The notes beneath the pieces were generated by a model. The model searched no databases. It saw only the letters and a program-made list of their open reading frames with translations, and was not told the DNA's origin. 64,000 bases of DNA from Tomocerus qinae (taxonomy: Eukaryota; Arthropoda; Collembola; Entomobryomorpha; Tomoceridae), in the NCBI GenBank assembly GCA_020055645.1, contig CM034548.1, forward strand, positions 15,686,001 through 15,750,000, given 5' to 3'. Positions within the stretch are counted from its first letter, which is position 1, and each line of letters begins with the position of its first letter. The position numbers and the translations under genes were made by a program. This document shows, in pieces, positions 1 to 13,163 of this stretch.

Positions 1-141
1 GGCTTCAGCATCCCAGACGCTTAGAAGTTAGCATGGAAGTGCAGATTTCAAGTTGTATAAGCTTTGAAGACAAATTCATTCTTAAATCGGATATTAATGA
101 GAACCATTACATTACCATCAAAATCGTGGCTCAGGTTTTAG
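1..141 (+). CDS. penultimate coding exon of an unrecognised protein (partial gene, 5' end outside window)
   Basis: A frame starting at base 3 is open to the donor at 142 (GGTAATT). It reads as about 46 residues, including MEVQISSCISFEDKF and YITIKIVAQVLG. A possible acceptor (CTTCAG) ends at base 8, so the exon may begin at 9; otherwise it continues to the left of the window. The exon ends after the first base of a Gly codon, and the exon at 1128 supplies the other two bases. This phase match and the sense of the joined reading are the main support. The alternating hydrophobic, beta-rich look followed by a VLGKG-type turn is reminiscent of Ig/ASH-like beta domains, but I do not recognise the family and assign no function. 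The intron at 142-1127 (986 bp) holds no other coding signal. Confidence 0.6.
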
Positions 142-1127
142 GTAATTATTCAAATTATTTTTATACCTAAATAATTTTATGCCTTTCTCCATTTTTCTAT
201 AGCACTATTTTATATTAGGTTTAGTTAGTTCTATTTATTAGGTCAGTTTCGGTTAGTACGTCATTGATCTGCTTAAATAAGGTTGGTGACCTATCCAGCT
301 TTCCCGTCGTGAAACGTATTGATTGTTTTGTTGTGACTCGCCTACGCTAAGTAGTTTGTCTCGGTGTTACTGAGAAGTCATATGTGTAGAATTCATAAAT
401 AATTCTTCATTTTATTAATAATAACTCCGTCAGTTCTTTAGGCGATATGTCTTTTATTGCAAGACACCAAAAGTCACTTTTCTATATCATTAGTACTAAA
501 GCTACAAGAAAAAATAACATCAATCACTGTGCTGGCTGTGTTCATATTTCCTTTTCACAAGAAACCCTATAATTTCTATCGACGGACGCTTTTTAGTAGT
601 ATTGTACTTATTACATCAATATGTAATTGCTTTTAAGAGTCTATATCGTATTGAAATCTTCAGACGATTCAAATAATAAGCTTATAAAGCAATGTAATGA
701 AATTGAAGAAGACCTCGTATTTTTTATTACATTCCTTGTGGAGTAATTTGAAAAAATATATTTTCTAATCTAATACAGAAGATTTTCATTGAAAATGACT
801 TCCTGTATCTACCGAATACGTTTTTGCAGTGATTGTCAGATATAATGTAATATTACACCCAGAAACCTAGTAAGGCAAAATTATGCAAGACAGTCTGCTT
901 ATTTATTTAGTACTTGTACAGACACTGGGTGGTCGTTGAAAACCCTCAAGACGCATTGCTATAGACATATTAAGCCAATTTTCTGTTGTTACGTATAGTT
1001 ATTAAATTAGAAGTTGTTATAGGAACATCGATTCTAGCAGCCCTTTTTATTTAAAAACTTTTCGTGAAGGTTGACGCATTTTAGAAATCCAATTTTAAAA
1101 CAATGTCAATGAAATTTGTTTTTATAG

Positions 1128-1243
1128 GAAAAGGGATGGGCACACCTTCGTTGAAAGACGGAATACGCTGCGTCGCTGTTCCTCCGGATGACACAGCATC
1201 GGATATATCAACTGATGAACCACCTCAGGCAGAAGACCAATAG
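1128..1243 (+). CDS. last coding exon of the same unrecognised protein
   Basis: The acceptor is TTTTTATAG ending at 1127. The exon completes the split Gly codon, runs 38 codons and stops at TAG 1241-1243. It encodes KGMGTPSLKDGIRCVAVPP followed by an acidic tail ending in QAEDQ. The Asp/Glu-rich tail looks like a disordered C-terminus. Base composition is clearly richer in G+C than the flanks, as expected for a real exon. AATAAA-type signals lie downstream near 1727-1735, so the 3' UTR may end there or further on. The function is unknown; a homology search with the joined exons would settle it. Confidence 0.65.
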
Positions 1244-4200
1244 TTGCAACATTTCTTCGTCACCCATAAAAATTCTAACTTCCTACTTACCCTTAATGTT
1301 TTAGAGACAACCAGACAACTAGTTACATTTAAATAATTTAAAGCCCTTTCCAAATTACGCCAAATGGCAATGCATTAAAATTAGGGATGGTGAGTTTCTG
1401 TCTAGTAATAAAATAGTCTCAAGTTCCTGTTATGTCGAGGAAGTCGACAATAATGATATACTACAAAAAAATTTAATTCTTTTCGTCTCAAAGTGTAACT
1501 AAATATTCACCAGATATCCTCCTGTGAAAAGTACTGTAGACATTCCAAATTATTTAGTAATAGTATAAGGTATATAAATGTATCACTGCCAACGGATATA
1601 ATCGAGTTTGCAAACGAAAGACACAAAGTAGTAAATACTTATAAAGTTTTTTACAAGTTCGTATTAACAACTGAATTTACAATTAACCGATTGCCGATGG
1701 ACTTCCAAGTCTACCATTTGATAGCAATAAATAAACCTATACACATAGTCTAGTCGACCAAAGTATCGATTTATCATACGGATGTCATTTGTGAAAATAC
1801 ATGTAAATATTTATATAAAGTAGACCATTTTGTGTATATCTCTATTTGCATGCCTAATTATTTGCCATACTCTTGGTACATTTTATCTGAATTATATATT
1901 TATAAGATCCATGAAGAGAATGGAGAATTCTACTTCGAGGAAGTATTATTTATGCTGGCTTAATTGTCGTGGACAAAAACATGATGCTTTTGTGGATAAT
2001 GCACTGTTACAATTATTCCTTTTTAATGATGACGGAACTCACTCAGTAGTGATAATATACTTGTATGCATTTTCCGTCCTTCCTTTTATTTACCCGACGG
2101 ATGTATGCAATAGACCAAGTTTATGTCGGCACAAGTCCTTCCTATTTCCAGATGTCTTTTGATTATATTCGTCCGGATAGTGTAAGAAAAAAGAATTATA
2201 AATATTTTATGATAGTATTGAACACTTCCTAATTCCGTTGCAACGGTAGCACACTAATTTCCTTGTCTGTTGGAAGTATAAGCACACGTGCACCCATTTC
2301 AGTATGACCCTAATTTTTCAATGAATCCACCACGATGCACCACTACATATGCTATAATACTAAAATGATAGATTCTCGGAAGAGTTTTAATTGATTTTCT
2401 GCTATTTTGGTCTTCAACAGCTACAAACATTTTTACTATAACCTGTCATAGCGACATTAAGCTTTTAAACATAATCCCAAGTTAATAATTTAACCAAAAT
2501 CCTGTGAAGAGACAAATAAAAATATCAGTTAACATTATTGTTATAATAATTCTTGTCAATTTCAAACATCATTGTGACAAAACTGGAAAACATGAATATT
2601 TTATATTTGTAAGTTGGTGCCTGTTTTTTAATTCAAGGTGACCATGTACCATATTAATTGTATTTTCAATAACCGTATTTCAAACTCTTTTAGATCATTT
2701 ATTTATTTATAACACCTAGAAATTCCTCGTGTTAAGTGTCTAAATGAAGTATAGAAGTACCTGATTTCAATATAAATTGGTGCCTAGCTAAGCGCGTCAT
2801 TTCGTTGTGTAGGGAACTCTCAATATTCTATAGTAATGTTTTTCAACAAATTTTATACTTGCTTATTCATGATTTAGCTATTACATTCCATACATTCCAT
2901 ATGTATTATTATATGTCTGTTATAAATGCAATGCTGTAGCATGTAAAAAATGGCTTATTTTTCATAAATAGTAGTTTTGAAAGCGACGAGAATTTATTTG
3001 TTCATTGTAATGAATAGTCAAAGATGGCGATTGCCATGTAAAGTATGGGTAGTAGATAAAAAGTTCTAGAATAGGCTAATTATCTATTGCAGACTTCAAA
3101 TTGGTTGTACTAATTGAAATATAAAATGACAGCATTTCAGCCTGTGCCACATTGTGAATCACGTTGTGAATAAATGTTGTGTAAATAACTGTAAATGGAA
3201 ATTCTTATATGGAAAAAGATGCAATAATTGCTGACTGTTTTGGCATGTGATGTTCTTGTTGTTTGCAATTTATTAAGGAACGTATTCTGTTGTCTTATTA
3301 CCTATGTTAATTCTAAGTAAGAAAGTAATGAGGTAACCAATTATAAATCCTTATTATATATCCAGATCTATATGCGCAAATGTACTAAGGGCGAATTAGT
3401 ACGCAATTGTTTTATGTATAGCTTATTTAATGTAAGATCAAAATGTTTTGCTTTACAATGCATTATAATATATTATAGTATGTATTGAATACTATATATT
3501 GAATATACTATATATTGAATACTATATATAATTAAGTTAAATACTTTTGGCCCTGGAAATAAAGCACCCATTTCCTTCGAGAAACTTTAATATGTTTGTA
3601 CTTGAGGTGTACTGTTACGCTTATCTTCTATTTACGACCTTCAAGCCAATGTATTGGAAATTTGAAGTCCCTATAAAAGAGCTCTTTATATTTGTTTGAA
3701 TTTGAATAAATGAAGTAAGAAGGTTTTAATGCACAATGATGCATTTCTAGAGTGAGAACCTCGTGTTTCGTGTAATCCTGAAGATTACTCCAGCCTTGAC
3801 GGCGAATACAATTGAAGGATTTAAATCCGCTAGTTGGATAACCGGTCATCTAACCCAGTTGCAGAATCCATATCAAAAATTTAATTAAGTCTTCCCGAGA
3901 ACTCGACTTAATTTTTCAATGTGCATTAAAGAGAATATAAATCTGGTGAATTGGCTATGAAGGTCAGAAGGAAAGTCTAACTGTTAATGACGCAACTTTA
4001 CCAAGCTCCAATATGTAATTCAATGAACTTACATCGATTGTACGTAGCCTTCTATGTTTGTATGCAATATTGAGATGAATTGAAGTTTAATAATCTTGAC
4101 CAAATGATTCATCTACATACTTATGTCACTCCATGACTTGTAATTTACGCTTTATATATAAGTTAAACCTTTCCGATCCGTCCCATGTCAATTACAGAAC

Positions 4201-7031
4201 ACCATTTTAAAACATAACGATTGACCATTCCGGTAGACTATCAGTCTCTCAAAATAAATGTGGAAATACGTTCACAAGATCTCTGTTAAATTTAACGAAT
4301 AAATTATGTACAAACACTAATACTACAGAGTTACATGGATGATGTTACTCACAGCATCCTATTAAATGTAGTCAGATGTCTTGGACACTTTTGTACAAAT
4401 CACAGATGAAGCTTAATGCATCATGCTCCCAATAATTGTAGGGAGTAGGATGCTGATAGCAATTCGAAATCCAAAATTGAAGATATTGGGTCATTGTGAT
4501 TTTGTGTTTGTACATTAGGATACTTTTAGGATGGACTTTCACTGAGGAATGCCCATTGAACCTACGCAAATATATGTTGGCTTTAAACGTACATGATTAT
4601 TTAGTTGTGGTCGTGGTCAATCTTGATAGATGTATCAAGTTAGCATTAAAGATTTTTTATTGCCCTAATAATTTACCAATAAATGCACATCTTCCTTAAA
4701 CAAGTTAATCCAAACGTATTCAATGTTTGGCTGCAAGATAGTCTATCGGGATGATTCAACGAAAAAAAGCCTTTTGTAATTTTTCAAAATGTCTTAATTG
4801 TGTCCTTATTAATGGTTACACGGGAAGCTACACAAGTATTAATGGACTTTCGGAGTATATTAATAAAAAGTTATATTGTATCATGTGTATGTTATTAATA
4901 CATAGTTATAATTTCGATTACATTTAAAGTAGATACGACGTAGCTCCGTAGCTGAAAACCAATTGTACAAGTTAAGAAGCAATAATTGTTATGAAATAAC
5001 TGTAGTAAATGAAATAGGAAACAAAAGCTATGGATTTCGAGTGCGTTTTAAATTGCACTCCATTAATACAGACAGATATAATATGGTAATATTATCCTTA
5101 AGATTCAATAAACTGGACATACACTTTTTTGAACTTTATTTCATAATTCTTGTAATGCTCCATATGATTTCATACATATTCATGGCTACTTTGGCTTGGC
5201 TACTCTTCATTAAATAGAAGTATATAAAGGTAATTATTTATTACTTCTATGAGTTCCTTCATCATAATCTTGTACTACTCTACATTTTTACATCTGTGTA
5301 TAACATTAAACTATTTCAAAGATCTGTAAGTAGATTTCATTAACAGAATATATTCCATTTACAATTTTCATTCGTATCATGAACCATTACCAAAACTTAC
5401 AAAACATTTCATTTTTTATTCATATGAAACTTCTCTTATAGTTTAAAATTAGCATTAAACTTTCCCCGCAGTTAATAGTTGTTAGGATAAGATGGTATTA
5501 GCTAGCATTAAGAGTGTCACAAATGCTTCATGCTTTCACCCTAGCCTTAGGGTGCATTACAAATGTGGTGTAACAGTGTAACTAGTGCCAAGGTGATATT
5601 CGTGACATTGTGAGTGCACATATCATCCCTGCAGCAGTACATATTCATACACCAAGTTTCTCATTTTTAGAAATAGTTGGTTCTGACCAGTAGGTCTGAG
5701 AAATAGCTAAAATATTAAAGAAATAAAGAACAATATTTTAGATGCAGAATGGCATAAATGCCGTCGATTACATAACACATAAAATCATTAACGACCTATT
5801 TGAAATACATCTAATGCATTTTTTGATAGTATATTATATAAAATACACTATATCATATGATACCTAGGTGATAATATTATGTAATACCTACAATGAACTT
5901 TCTCATTTTAAAGGTATCTTTCACCCACATCAATCCAAATCTGGTATCTGGGACATAATTTACAGCAAATGGGTCATTTCGAAATTACACTTTTACGGTA
6001 ATTACAGATTTTCATAACGTTATAATATGATGTCTAATAACCACCCAAAGGTTCGGACGGATTAGTTACTATGAATAGTGAATATTATGCACTTGAGTCA
6101 AATAGTCAGTTAGAGATTTAGTATTCATGCATCCGTGTTAGTACATATTGTAGTACGCATTTCCTTGTCACAACGATTGATTTATTCAATATGCATTATT
6201 TAGAGCAGAATAATAGCCTTGTCATAACAAACCATGCTCTTCTGAAATTCGGTTCTGACTACAACTGTAGTAATAGCGTAGCTGGTTCAATGCATTAGAT
6301 ATTATTTTAGATGTCTGGCCGGGTAAAAGTGAAAGGAAGCTTTTCTCCTAGCAGTCTATCCTGCTAGAAAGTACACCGCTATGAGTCTCCCAACTCTACT
6401 TTCCATCCAAATCCTTGATTTGCGTTTGCGTTGATCTTCATCACTGCTAGTAATAGAATACTACTCCTCAACTCCTCATTCATGCACCAAGTTCTCCGTT
6501 ACGATAATAAAACCCGTACTCCCTCATCCAAACCTCCTCAACGGTCCGCATCAAATGCTTATAGGTTTTCCGAGTCCGTCCATACCCGAGCCCAGGCTGT
6601 AACAGCAATGTGAAAAATTCACACAAAGGAATCTAGCTTAAATCTAGATGGAGGTGCAATGATAATTGAAAAAGATAATTTTTGTTAAATAATAGCAGCT
6701 AAATAATAGCAGTCCATTTTGACTATCTTAAGTCCAACTTTCAATACCTGTGACTTGCAGACCGTATAATATCCACCACGTTTAACAAAAGACATTTGTT
6801 ACTCCTCTCCTTCATCAAAACGTTTTTATTTTCACTTCCTTTTTGACTTACAAAGTGATACCTCCTTCGAAAGTAAAATGCATGACCGTTTTAAAATCAA
6901 GGAAAGAAAGAGACTTCATTTCAAAGTAATCGCCAATATTTTATTTGAAAGATCGGAGAAAGTTTTACTAAGTAGAATTTATTCGAGGGTAATCAAATTT
7001 ATCCGGAGACTAGGCCATCAACACTCCTATC
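1244..7031. other. non-coding stretch downstream of the partial gene
   Basis: This AT-rich DNA holds the likely 3' UTR of the first gene near its left end. Open frames here (for example 1830-2162 and 4963-5217) have no recognisable domain, no splice support and AT-driven composition, so I treat them as chance. A short AT tandem repeat lies at 3475-3535. Nothing else is supported. Confidence 0.5.
3475..3535. repeat. short AT-rich tandem repeat
   Basis: A unit of about 14-15 bp related to TATTGAATACTATA is repeated about four times with small changes. It is a simple local duplication. Confidence 0.6.
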
Positions 7032-7349
7032 CAGACATGGCATTTATTTCATTTTTCAGGAAATATTTCTTGAAAAGTGAAATATTTGAAATATTTCGCG
7101 AAAAATGAAATAAATGAAATTTTTGAAATAAATGAAATAAATTAAACGCGCATGTGTATAGACATGCGCAGTTAATTTATTTCACTTGAAATAAATTGAA
7201 ATAAATTGAAATAAATGCCATGTACCCTATTTATTTCATTTATTTCAAATATTTCATTTTTCAAGGAAAGCACAAGTGAAATATTTCGCGAAATATTTCA
7301 AAAATTTCACCTATTTATTTCAAGCGAAATATTTCAAGTGCCATGTCTG
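7032..7349. mobile_element. non-autonomous hAT-like MITE, 318 bp
   Basis: The termini are inverted repeats CAGACATGGCA and TGCCATGTCTG. The element is flanked on both sides by the same 8 bp, CTCCTATC (7024-7031 and 7350-7357). An 8-bp duplication with CA..TG ends is the hAT hallmark. The inside is very low in complexity: many copies of GAAATA/TATTTC-type words in both orientations, such as GAAATATTTCGCGAAA. These could be subterminal transposase-binding motifs or simple sequence. There is no transposase. The ORFs reported across it are products of this repetition. Confidence 0.8.
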
Positions 7350-7357
7350 CTCCTATC

Positions 7358-8828
7358 CTATTGAATTTCAAAAGATTTGTGCGTCAACATTTAGTTTTAT
7401 TTCGAAACATATATCCCAGAGTGTAATTCATTGTTTTATGCATATGCATCGCATAAGCGCTTGCGAATTTTGAATTTTGGCTTTACCTATGTACAGGTAG
7501 AAGCATGGATTAAAAGTTTTTCCAAGTTTTTGGTTTATAGTAAACTAATATTGAGTAAAAGTTCATTTTGAAATTCATCTTTAATGAATGTCATAAAGCC
7601 TTGCTAATGTAATTACGCCAGTTACTAGTTAAACGAATAGTATTTATATTTGGTTGAGACATGTAATAATCATAAGCAACATGGCATAACAAAGTGACTT
7701 CTGACTATAGGATCATAATAAGCGACAATTTTCTTATTTGCGTATAAGATATATTAAGTTGCATAAAGTGTTCAAACCATTAAGTTGCATTACTGGAGAT
7801 GTCTTTTAATTTTTCAAATACAATTGGTTACTACTGAAATGACTTCCAGATTTATACACACGCCAAATGCGTTTTATACTTCATATGTGCAAGTAGCCCT
7901 TTAATTACAGTTATGTCCATAATTAGTCAAACATCTACCTATGACAATATGGGTTATACCAAAAATACCTAGGCTAAATACCTATATACTTTAAAGTCTT
8001 GACTTTCAACACAGTACGTAAGAAATAAGGAAAATACATCAAAATCCAAATTGTCGTTTATGATAAAATGGCCTGTCACTTATGATAAAATGGCCCCAAT
8101 TCATTTAAAAGAAGTGTCGCTTATGATATGGGCCGTCAACTTTCATACCCTAAAAGAATAAAGAAGTACACACACAATATTAGACACTTTCGACCCACAA
8201 CTACAATGACATCATTTCTTGCGACCCATGTTTCAAGCTGATTTTCTTTAAACTATAAATTACGAAATTTGATTTTATAGTCTAATATTATTTTATAAGG
8301 GCTCCGTTTATATCGATTATCTGTTGACTATGATGTGTAGCTTTGGACAAAAATCCGTACTGTGGTCCCATATGTGTAAGACTACGACTACACATTTCAA
8401 ATTGTAATTAGTTTCTGATAATGTATAACTGTTTGCCTTTGCCCGGTTGTATTGCTGCAAACGGGACGCAGTAGGCGGAAATTTTCTAACTGAATAATAT
8501 TCACTACTCATAGTATTGATTTATTAAACCGTATCCTTTGGGTGTTTATTAGAAATCATATAACATTTTGTTATAGAAATAAATGAAAATTTAATTGGTT
8601 AATAGCAAAAAATATCCACCATCCGGTAGTGATTCTGGTAATAATTTCAACTTCTAGGAACCGGAGATACTTTGATGTCTTGCTTGCATACCCGAGTGGT
8701 TGGCTAAGCATCTGTATTTTGACCGGTTATCATTAAACTATTCTAGGATGATTGCTTAAAAATTGAGATATTGAGAAACCACTTCCATTATACTAGTACG
8801 AATTACATATAGTAGTAACGCTTTTGTA
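7358..8828. other. non-coding stretch
   Basis: AT-rich sequence without supported genes. A short direct repeat (TTATGATAAAATGGCC and variants) occurs at about 8056-8125. A tRNA-like box-A fragment near 8690 was considered and rejected. Confidence 0.5.
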
Positions 8829-8830
8829 TA

Positions 8831-9466
8831 CAGGGTGTCAAACTAGGATTCAGGCCCTATGTATCTAAAGAACCGTAAGTAGCACGACAAAATCGTTGAT
8901 ACCAATCGAAAGCCCGCTCAAAGTTACATTGAAACACCGGTTTTCATCAACTTATTCCTCCGCATTCGCTTACACCAGCAGTTCTCCCAAAAAATGTTGA
9001 AAATATAAATAAATTACTATCTAATTCGTGACCAAATCTGTCGCGGGGGCTGAATTTAGGCAGCGGTACTGTGTTGCCACTGTTTCCGCTGTTGCAGCCG
9101 TTGCCGCTGGGAGCTATGGGGGTGAGCGGCAACAGCATAATAGCGGATATAGCATAATAGCATAATGCCGCTCACCCACATAGCTCCCAGCGGCAACGGC
9201 TGCAACAGCCGAAACAGTGGCAACACAGTACCGCTGCCTAAATTCAGCCCACGCGACAGATTTGGTCACGAATTAGATAGTAATTTATTTATATTTTCAA
9301 CATTTTTTGGGAGAACTGCTGGTGTAAGCGAATGCGGAGGAATAAGTTGATGAAAACCGGTGTTTCAATGTAACTTTGCACGGGCTTTCGATTGGTATCA
9401 ACGGTTTTGTCGTGCTACTTACGGTTCTTTAGATACATAGGGCCTGAATCCTAGTTTGACACCCTG
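8831..9466. mobile_element. foldback (hairpin) element, 636 bp, TA target duplication
   Basis: The two halves are reverse complements of each other over about 300 bp per arm (8831 to about 9133 and about 9164 to 9466), with a loop of about 30 bp. The ends are CAGGGTGTCAAACTAGG and its complement, flanked by TA (8829-8830 and 9467-9468). Only scattered mismatches separate the arms, for example near 9043 against 9250. The mirror-image ORFs at 8947-9138 (-) and 9165-9350 (+) have nearly the same translation because of this palindrome and are not genes. TA duplication suggests mobilisation by a Tc1/mariner-type transposase, but the superfamily is not certain. Confidence 0.85.
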
Positions 9467-9490
9467 TACATTTCTTAGGTAGGTATATAC

Positions 9491-10341
9491 CAGTGATGGG
9501 CAAATGAGAGAACTTTTGTGGGATTAGCAGATTTGGGAAGAATTGAGGCAAGTCCTGGACACGTCTTTCACGTTTAAAGAGATCTACTAGATGACTTATT
9601 ATCATCTATGGATTTTATAAACGGTCACGTGGTCTAGAGGCCTTCATTGTTTGTATGTCTGAGTATGGGAGGACTTCGAGAATAATAATCAATCAAGTGG
9701 ATGAGAGAATTTGCAGGCATCGAAAATTTCTTGCAACCTGTTTGTAATGAAAATCGGACCTCGCTCCGCCCACTTTTTGAAGCTCCGCCCTTGTAACCAC
9801 ATTGCTGTTGAAATCAGGACCCATAGACGTCAGAGGAAAAATTTTTCAGGTTTCCGAAAATGTTTTTCCATTGAGGCCAATATCTCGACATTCTTTCTGG
9901 ACAACATTTAGATATTTTTAAATGCTGGAAATGGTCAAAATTTGGAAAATTAGGCTCGGCCTGTTTCTCTGGAAATTGAAATATTTTCGATGCCTGACAT
10001 AGGAGGATTTTTAGCTGTTCTTACATTATGGAAGGACTTATCTCTCATATGTGTCTGAGTCTTGGAGAAATTTTGAGTTAGAGAGGATTTATTCCCATGT
10101 CGAGATCGGGAGAACTTTGGGAGGACTTTATTAACAGTCACGTGACTGGGGGACTTATGACAGGAATTTATTCCACCTGTGCCAATGTCAATGCCAACTT
10201 TTTAAAAGATCACTTGATTGAGAGAACTTATGGGAGGACTTTATTATGGATACAAAAAATGTTTCCTACCAGATAGTTCTGTTCCTTGAGTTCGGATGAT
10301 TATCTGAGGACTCATGATGAGCTAACGCCCATCATTGCATG
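9491..10341. mobile_element. non-autonomous hAT-like element, 851 bp
   Basis: The left end CAGTGATGGGC pairs with a right end reading GCCCATCATTGCATG, i.e. the same terminus with a 4-bp insertion (TGCA). Both sides are flanked by GTATATAC (9483-9490 and 10342-10349), an 8-bp duplication that is itself palindromic. CAGTGATGGGC is a typical hAT terminus. The interior has recurring GAGAGAATTT / GGGAGGACTTTATT words but no transposase. ORFs inside (9711-9911, 9950-10141) show no domain. Confidence 0.7.
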
Positions 10342-10349
10342 GTATATAC

Positions 10350-12080
10350 TTTCATCGAGTTTCATCTGTGCTATTAGTATCTCAGATGGGACTATACACA
10401 AGTTACAGGACATATATTTGTTGTTTCCACTCCCCTCAGTGCACTAAACCAAGTTGTTACTTAACCTAATTAAAACCCTGGGAGCAGTAGAAGGAAGTCA
10501 AGAAAAATAAACAAATGGGACTAAACCCATCTCACAAAGCCTTAGATGAGACGTGTAGTCTTGCCGTCTTGTCTCGTACCTATAAAAGAACGTGCATAGA
10601 GTTTGTGAATACTGGGTATTAGGTTTGATTTTTAAATTTCTGGGGACAGTTTGGAAACGACTAGGCAATGTTCACGAACATATCCAGGAATTTGTTCAAG
10701 TGGGGCGCACCCAAAAAATTGACAAAGACATGACAAGTTTTGCAATTTTCTGCCTTTTTTGAATAAAAATTCCATTTTTCTCAAATTCAGAGAGCCGTAG
10801 CGCCCTTCCCGCCCCTCTCTAGATTCGCGCCTGCAAGGCCATATTAATTCCCTTTCGTCGCTGCTAGATTGTTCATGTTCTTATGCTCATAATATAGGGA
10901 CAATAGAAGACACACAACTTTGGTTAGATAGCGGAAAAACTGATCCATGTCTATTGTCCAGTACTTTGCACACGTCACCGATCACAGGTTACGTCTGTCC
11001 GATACCGACATTTAGTTGTAATCGTTGGGACTGCTTTTAAAAGTAAATTCTCTAAGGAGTGTAGCGTCTTATGTCCGTGTAGCAATCCTTCCATGATAAA
11101 GATAGGAAGCTTTGGTGACTACTCGCCCTGGACCAACAACTTAATAAATTAGTTTGACCCAAATCATACAACATTAAAATGACCAACGGCATAGCACTTA
11201 AATGGCACAGATACCAAAAACCAACGGTGGTGGGCAATAAACAGTTTTCTGCACCCTATTCAGTGAACCTATTTTTACTTCCTCCATAACATAATTATAT
11301 GAGCTGACTTAAAATTGACTTATTGTTGAATTTATTTTGAAATGCATAAAAATTGAGCAAATTGTCTATATGTTGGTCTAAATGGGTGATAACTATTTAA
11401 CTAATTTTGGTCAGGATTAAATCCTGAAAGTATAGATAGATAGTCGAAAGATTTATATAAATTATATATCTTATAGCTTCAATAATTCTTTTTGCAAAAT
11501 TCTTTTCTGCTATATGAAAATACTCCATAGCTAGTTCTGAAATTTATTCCATTATTTCAAATAAGCAGAATGAGAAGAATATTTTACTCAATGCTGATAC
11601 TGTAATAAATAAGATTGTCTGCAAATACAGTATTTCATTGATAGTTGTTTGCACTGGAAAGATGTATTCTGCATATATATTTGTAGAGATTAAAGGTAAA
11701 TTAGATCTAGAAGTAAAATATTTCTGATCATTACAAATAAAAGAATTTTGTTCTGAACAACCATTTGCAAAATGTATTCTTGGCTTTTTTAAATATCTTT
11801 TACAGCGATTATTTTAATCAAAATTTTTTAAACAAGCATCTACTTACTTTCTTTTGTGCTCAAAATTTGTTTTAAAATACATTCAACTGGATAAAACTGA
11901 AGATGAATAGAATTTTTGTTACCACTGACATACTTATCTATATAAATGTAATAGGTATGAAGTTACTGAACGTATATAGTTCAAAGGAATAAAAACTGCG
12001 TAGTGCTCGTAGGTGGTGAGTCGGACAGTTGCTCAGTCTCAGAAAATCCGAGGAAGGTGTCTGCCAAGGAACAAGAGGAA
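10350..12080. other. non-coding stretch with decayed repeat
   Basis: No supported gene. The segment around 10690-10840 (G+C-richer, poly-T tracts) resembles, in inverted orientation, the segment at about 15085-15190 and is probably an old dispersed repeat. The small - strand ORF at 11052-11237 has no recognisable domain. Confidence 0.4.
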
Positions 12081-12312
12081 GACCAGCTTAGGCTTCTATA
12101 CGTCTCCCAAGTATATCTCTCATCAGAGCTCCCAGAGCTCCTTGCTGTGTGCTACAAGTTCGCAGCCATTTTGTTATTGGTCGGTCGCAGCCGCTCTCTC
12201 ATTGGCTCTCGTATGTACCTACGTGTATTCTAAGTGTGGACCATTTCTCTTATGGAAGCTGGTCTTCTATAGTGAAGCGCCAGCTTCACAGCCACCATCG
12301 GTATTCTATGGT
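12081..12312 (+). repeat. dispersed repeat, copy A
   Basis: About 230 bp that recurs in reverse orientation at 62370-62603. Shared blocks include GACCAGCTTAGGC / AACCAGCTTAGGC at one end, CATTGGCTCTCGTATGTACC in the middle and TATAGTGAAGCGCCAGCTTC near the other end, with diverged sequence between. The + strand open frame over it (12013-12348) is not conserved in copy B in an obvious way, so I read this as non-coding repeat (SINE- or MITE-like), not a gene. Confidence 0.65.
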
Positions 12313-13163
12313 GTCTGCGTAAGATTGTTACTAGCAGTTAGAGAATAAGCAGAGAAGTTTGCTAAAAACAAAAGGAGCAATGTGCCGTCGGGCGTCTGGG
12401 ATACCTTTGTTTGTCTAAAACCAACACAAGTGGTAATTTAGAGAAGGTCTAAGTGAAAGGAATGAAAACGGGAATGGATAGGTATCTCAACTTTGAAGTG
12501 TGATGTAGATGAAAAGTCATCTTAAATGGGTAATGATGGGAGGTGGTCTTGGTCGAATCGTGTTACAGAGTGATTAATGTGCCTTGTCCTCACGGTCGAC
12601 CTGCAACTCATAATTAAAAACGAGAATCAGACGCCGTTTCACTATGATTGATTAGAGGAGAAAGCAAATGGAAAGGTCTATTCTTTCTTCCCGGAATTGT
12701 TCTTCTGCTGTCTAAGCTCATCTATCCATAAATGCTCGGCACAAATAATGTTTATGACTGAAAGAACTCATGCGAGCGAAGAATTTCCCATAGATTTATT
12801 TACTCAACGCTAGTTTATTAATAGCAAAGCAAAACGTCTAAAAATGCTATTGACCCTGCAATTAAAGCAATTAAATGTAATCCGTTTTTTCTTATGAATG
12901 TTTCATTACAATACTACTTACATTCTTGGCCATCTGCATCCAATATTAAACTCCTTATTGCTGATAGTCTGGACTCACAGATGTTAAAACAAACCGGACT
13001 AGTCGTAAATGGAAATCCGCTCTGTGGAATTTATTTAATTTCATCCTCACGTTTAGAATACAATGGGATATTAGATTTTTCGCGAAACGTAAGTACACTA
13101 TGATAGGTACTATTTATGCTAAAATGCACGGCAGACGTCTAAAGGATCTATATGTACGACATA
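12313..13163. other. non-coding stretch
   Basis: No supported feature. The 69-codon + strand frame at 12894-13103 starts at an ATG but has no recognisable domain and no neighbouring splice evidence. Confidence 0.4.

Noticed and set aside
8680..8740. tRNA-like words (CCCGAGTGGTTGGCTAAG) suggesting a tRNA gene or SINE head
   Set aside because: Only a box-A-like piece is present. No acceptor stem, anticodon arm or box B at the right distance could be found.
12013..12348. 111-codon + strand ORF as a gene
   Set aside because: It lies on a dispersed repeat whose second copy shows indels that would break the frame.
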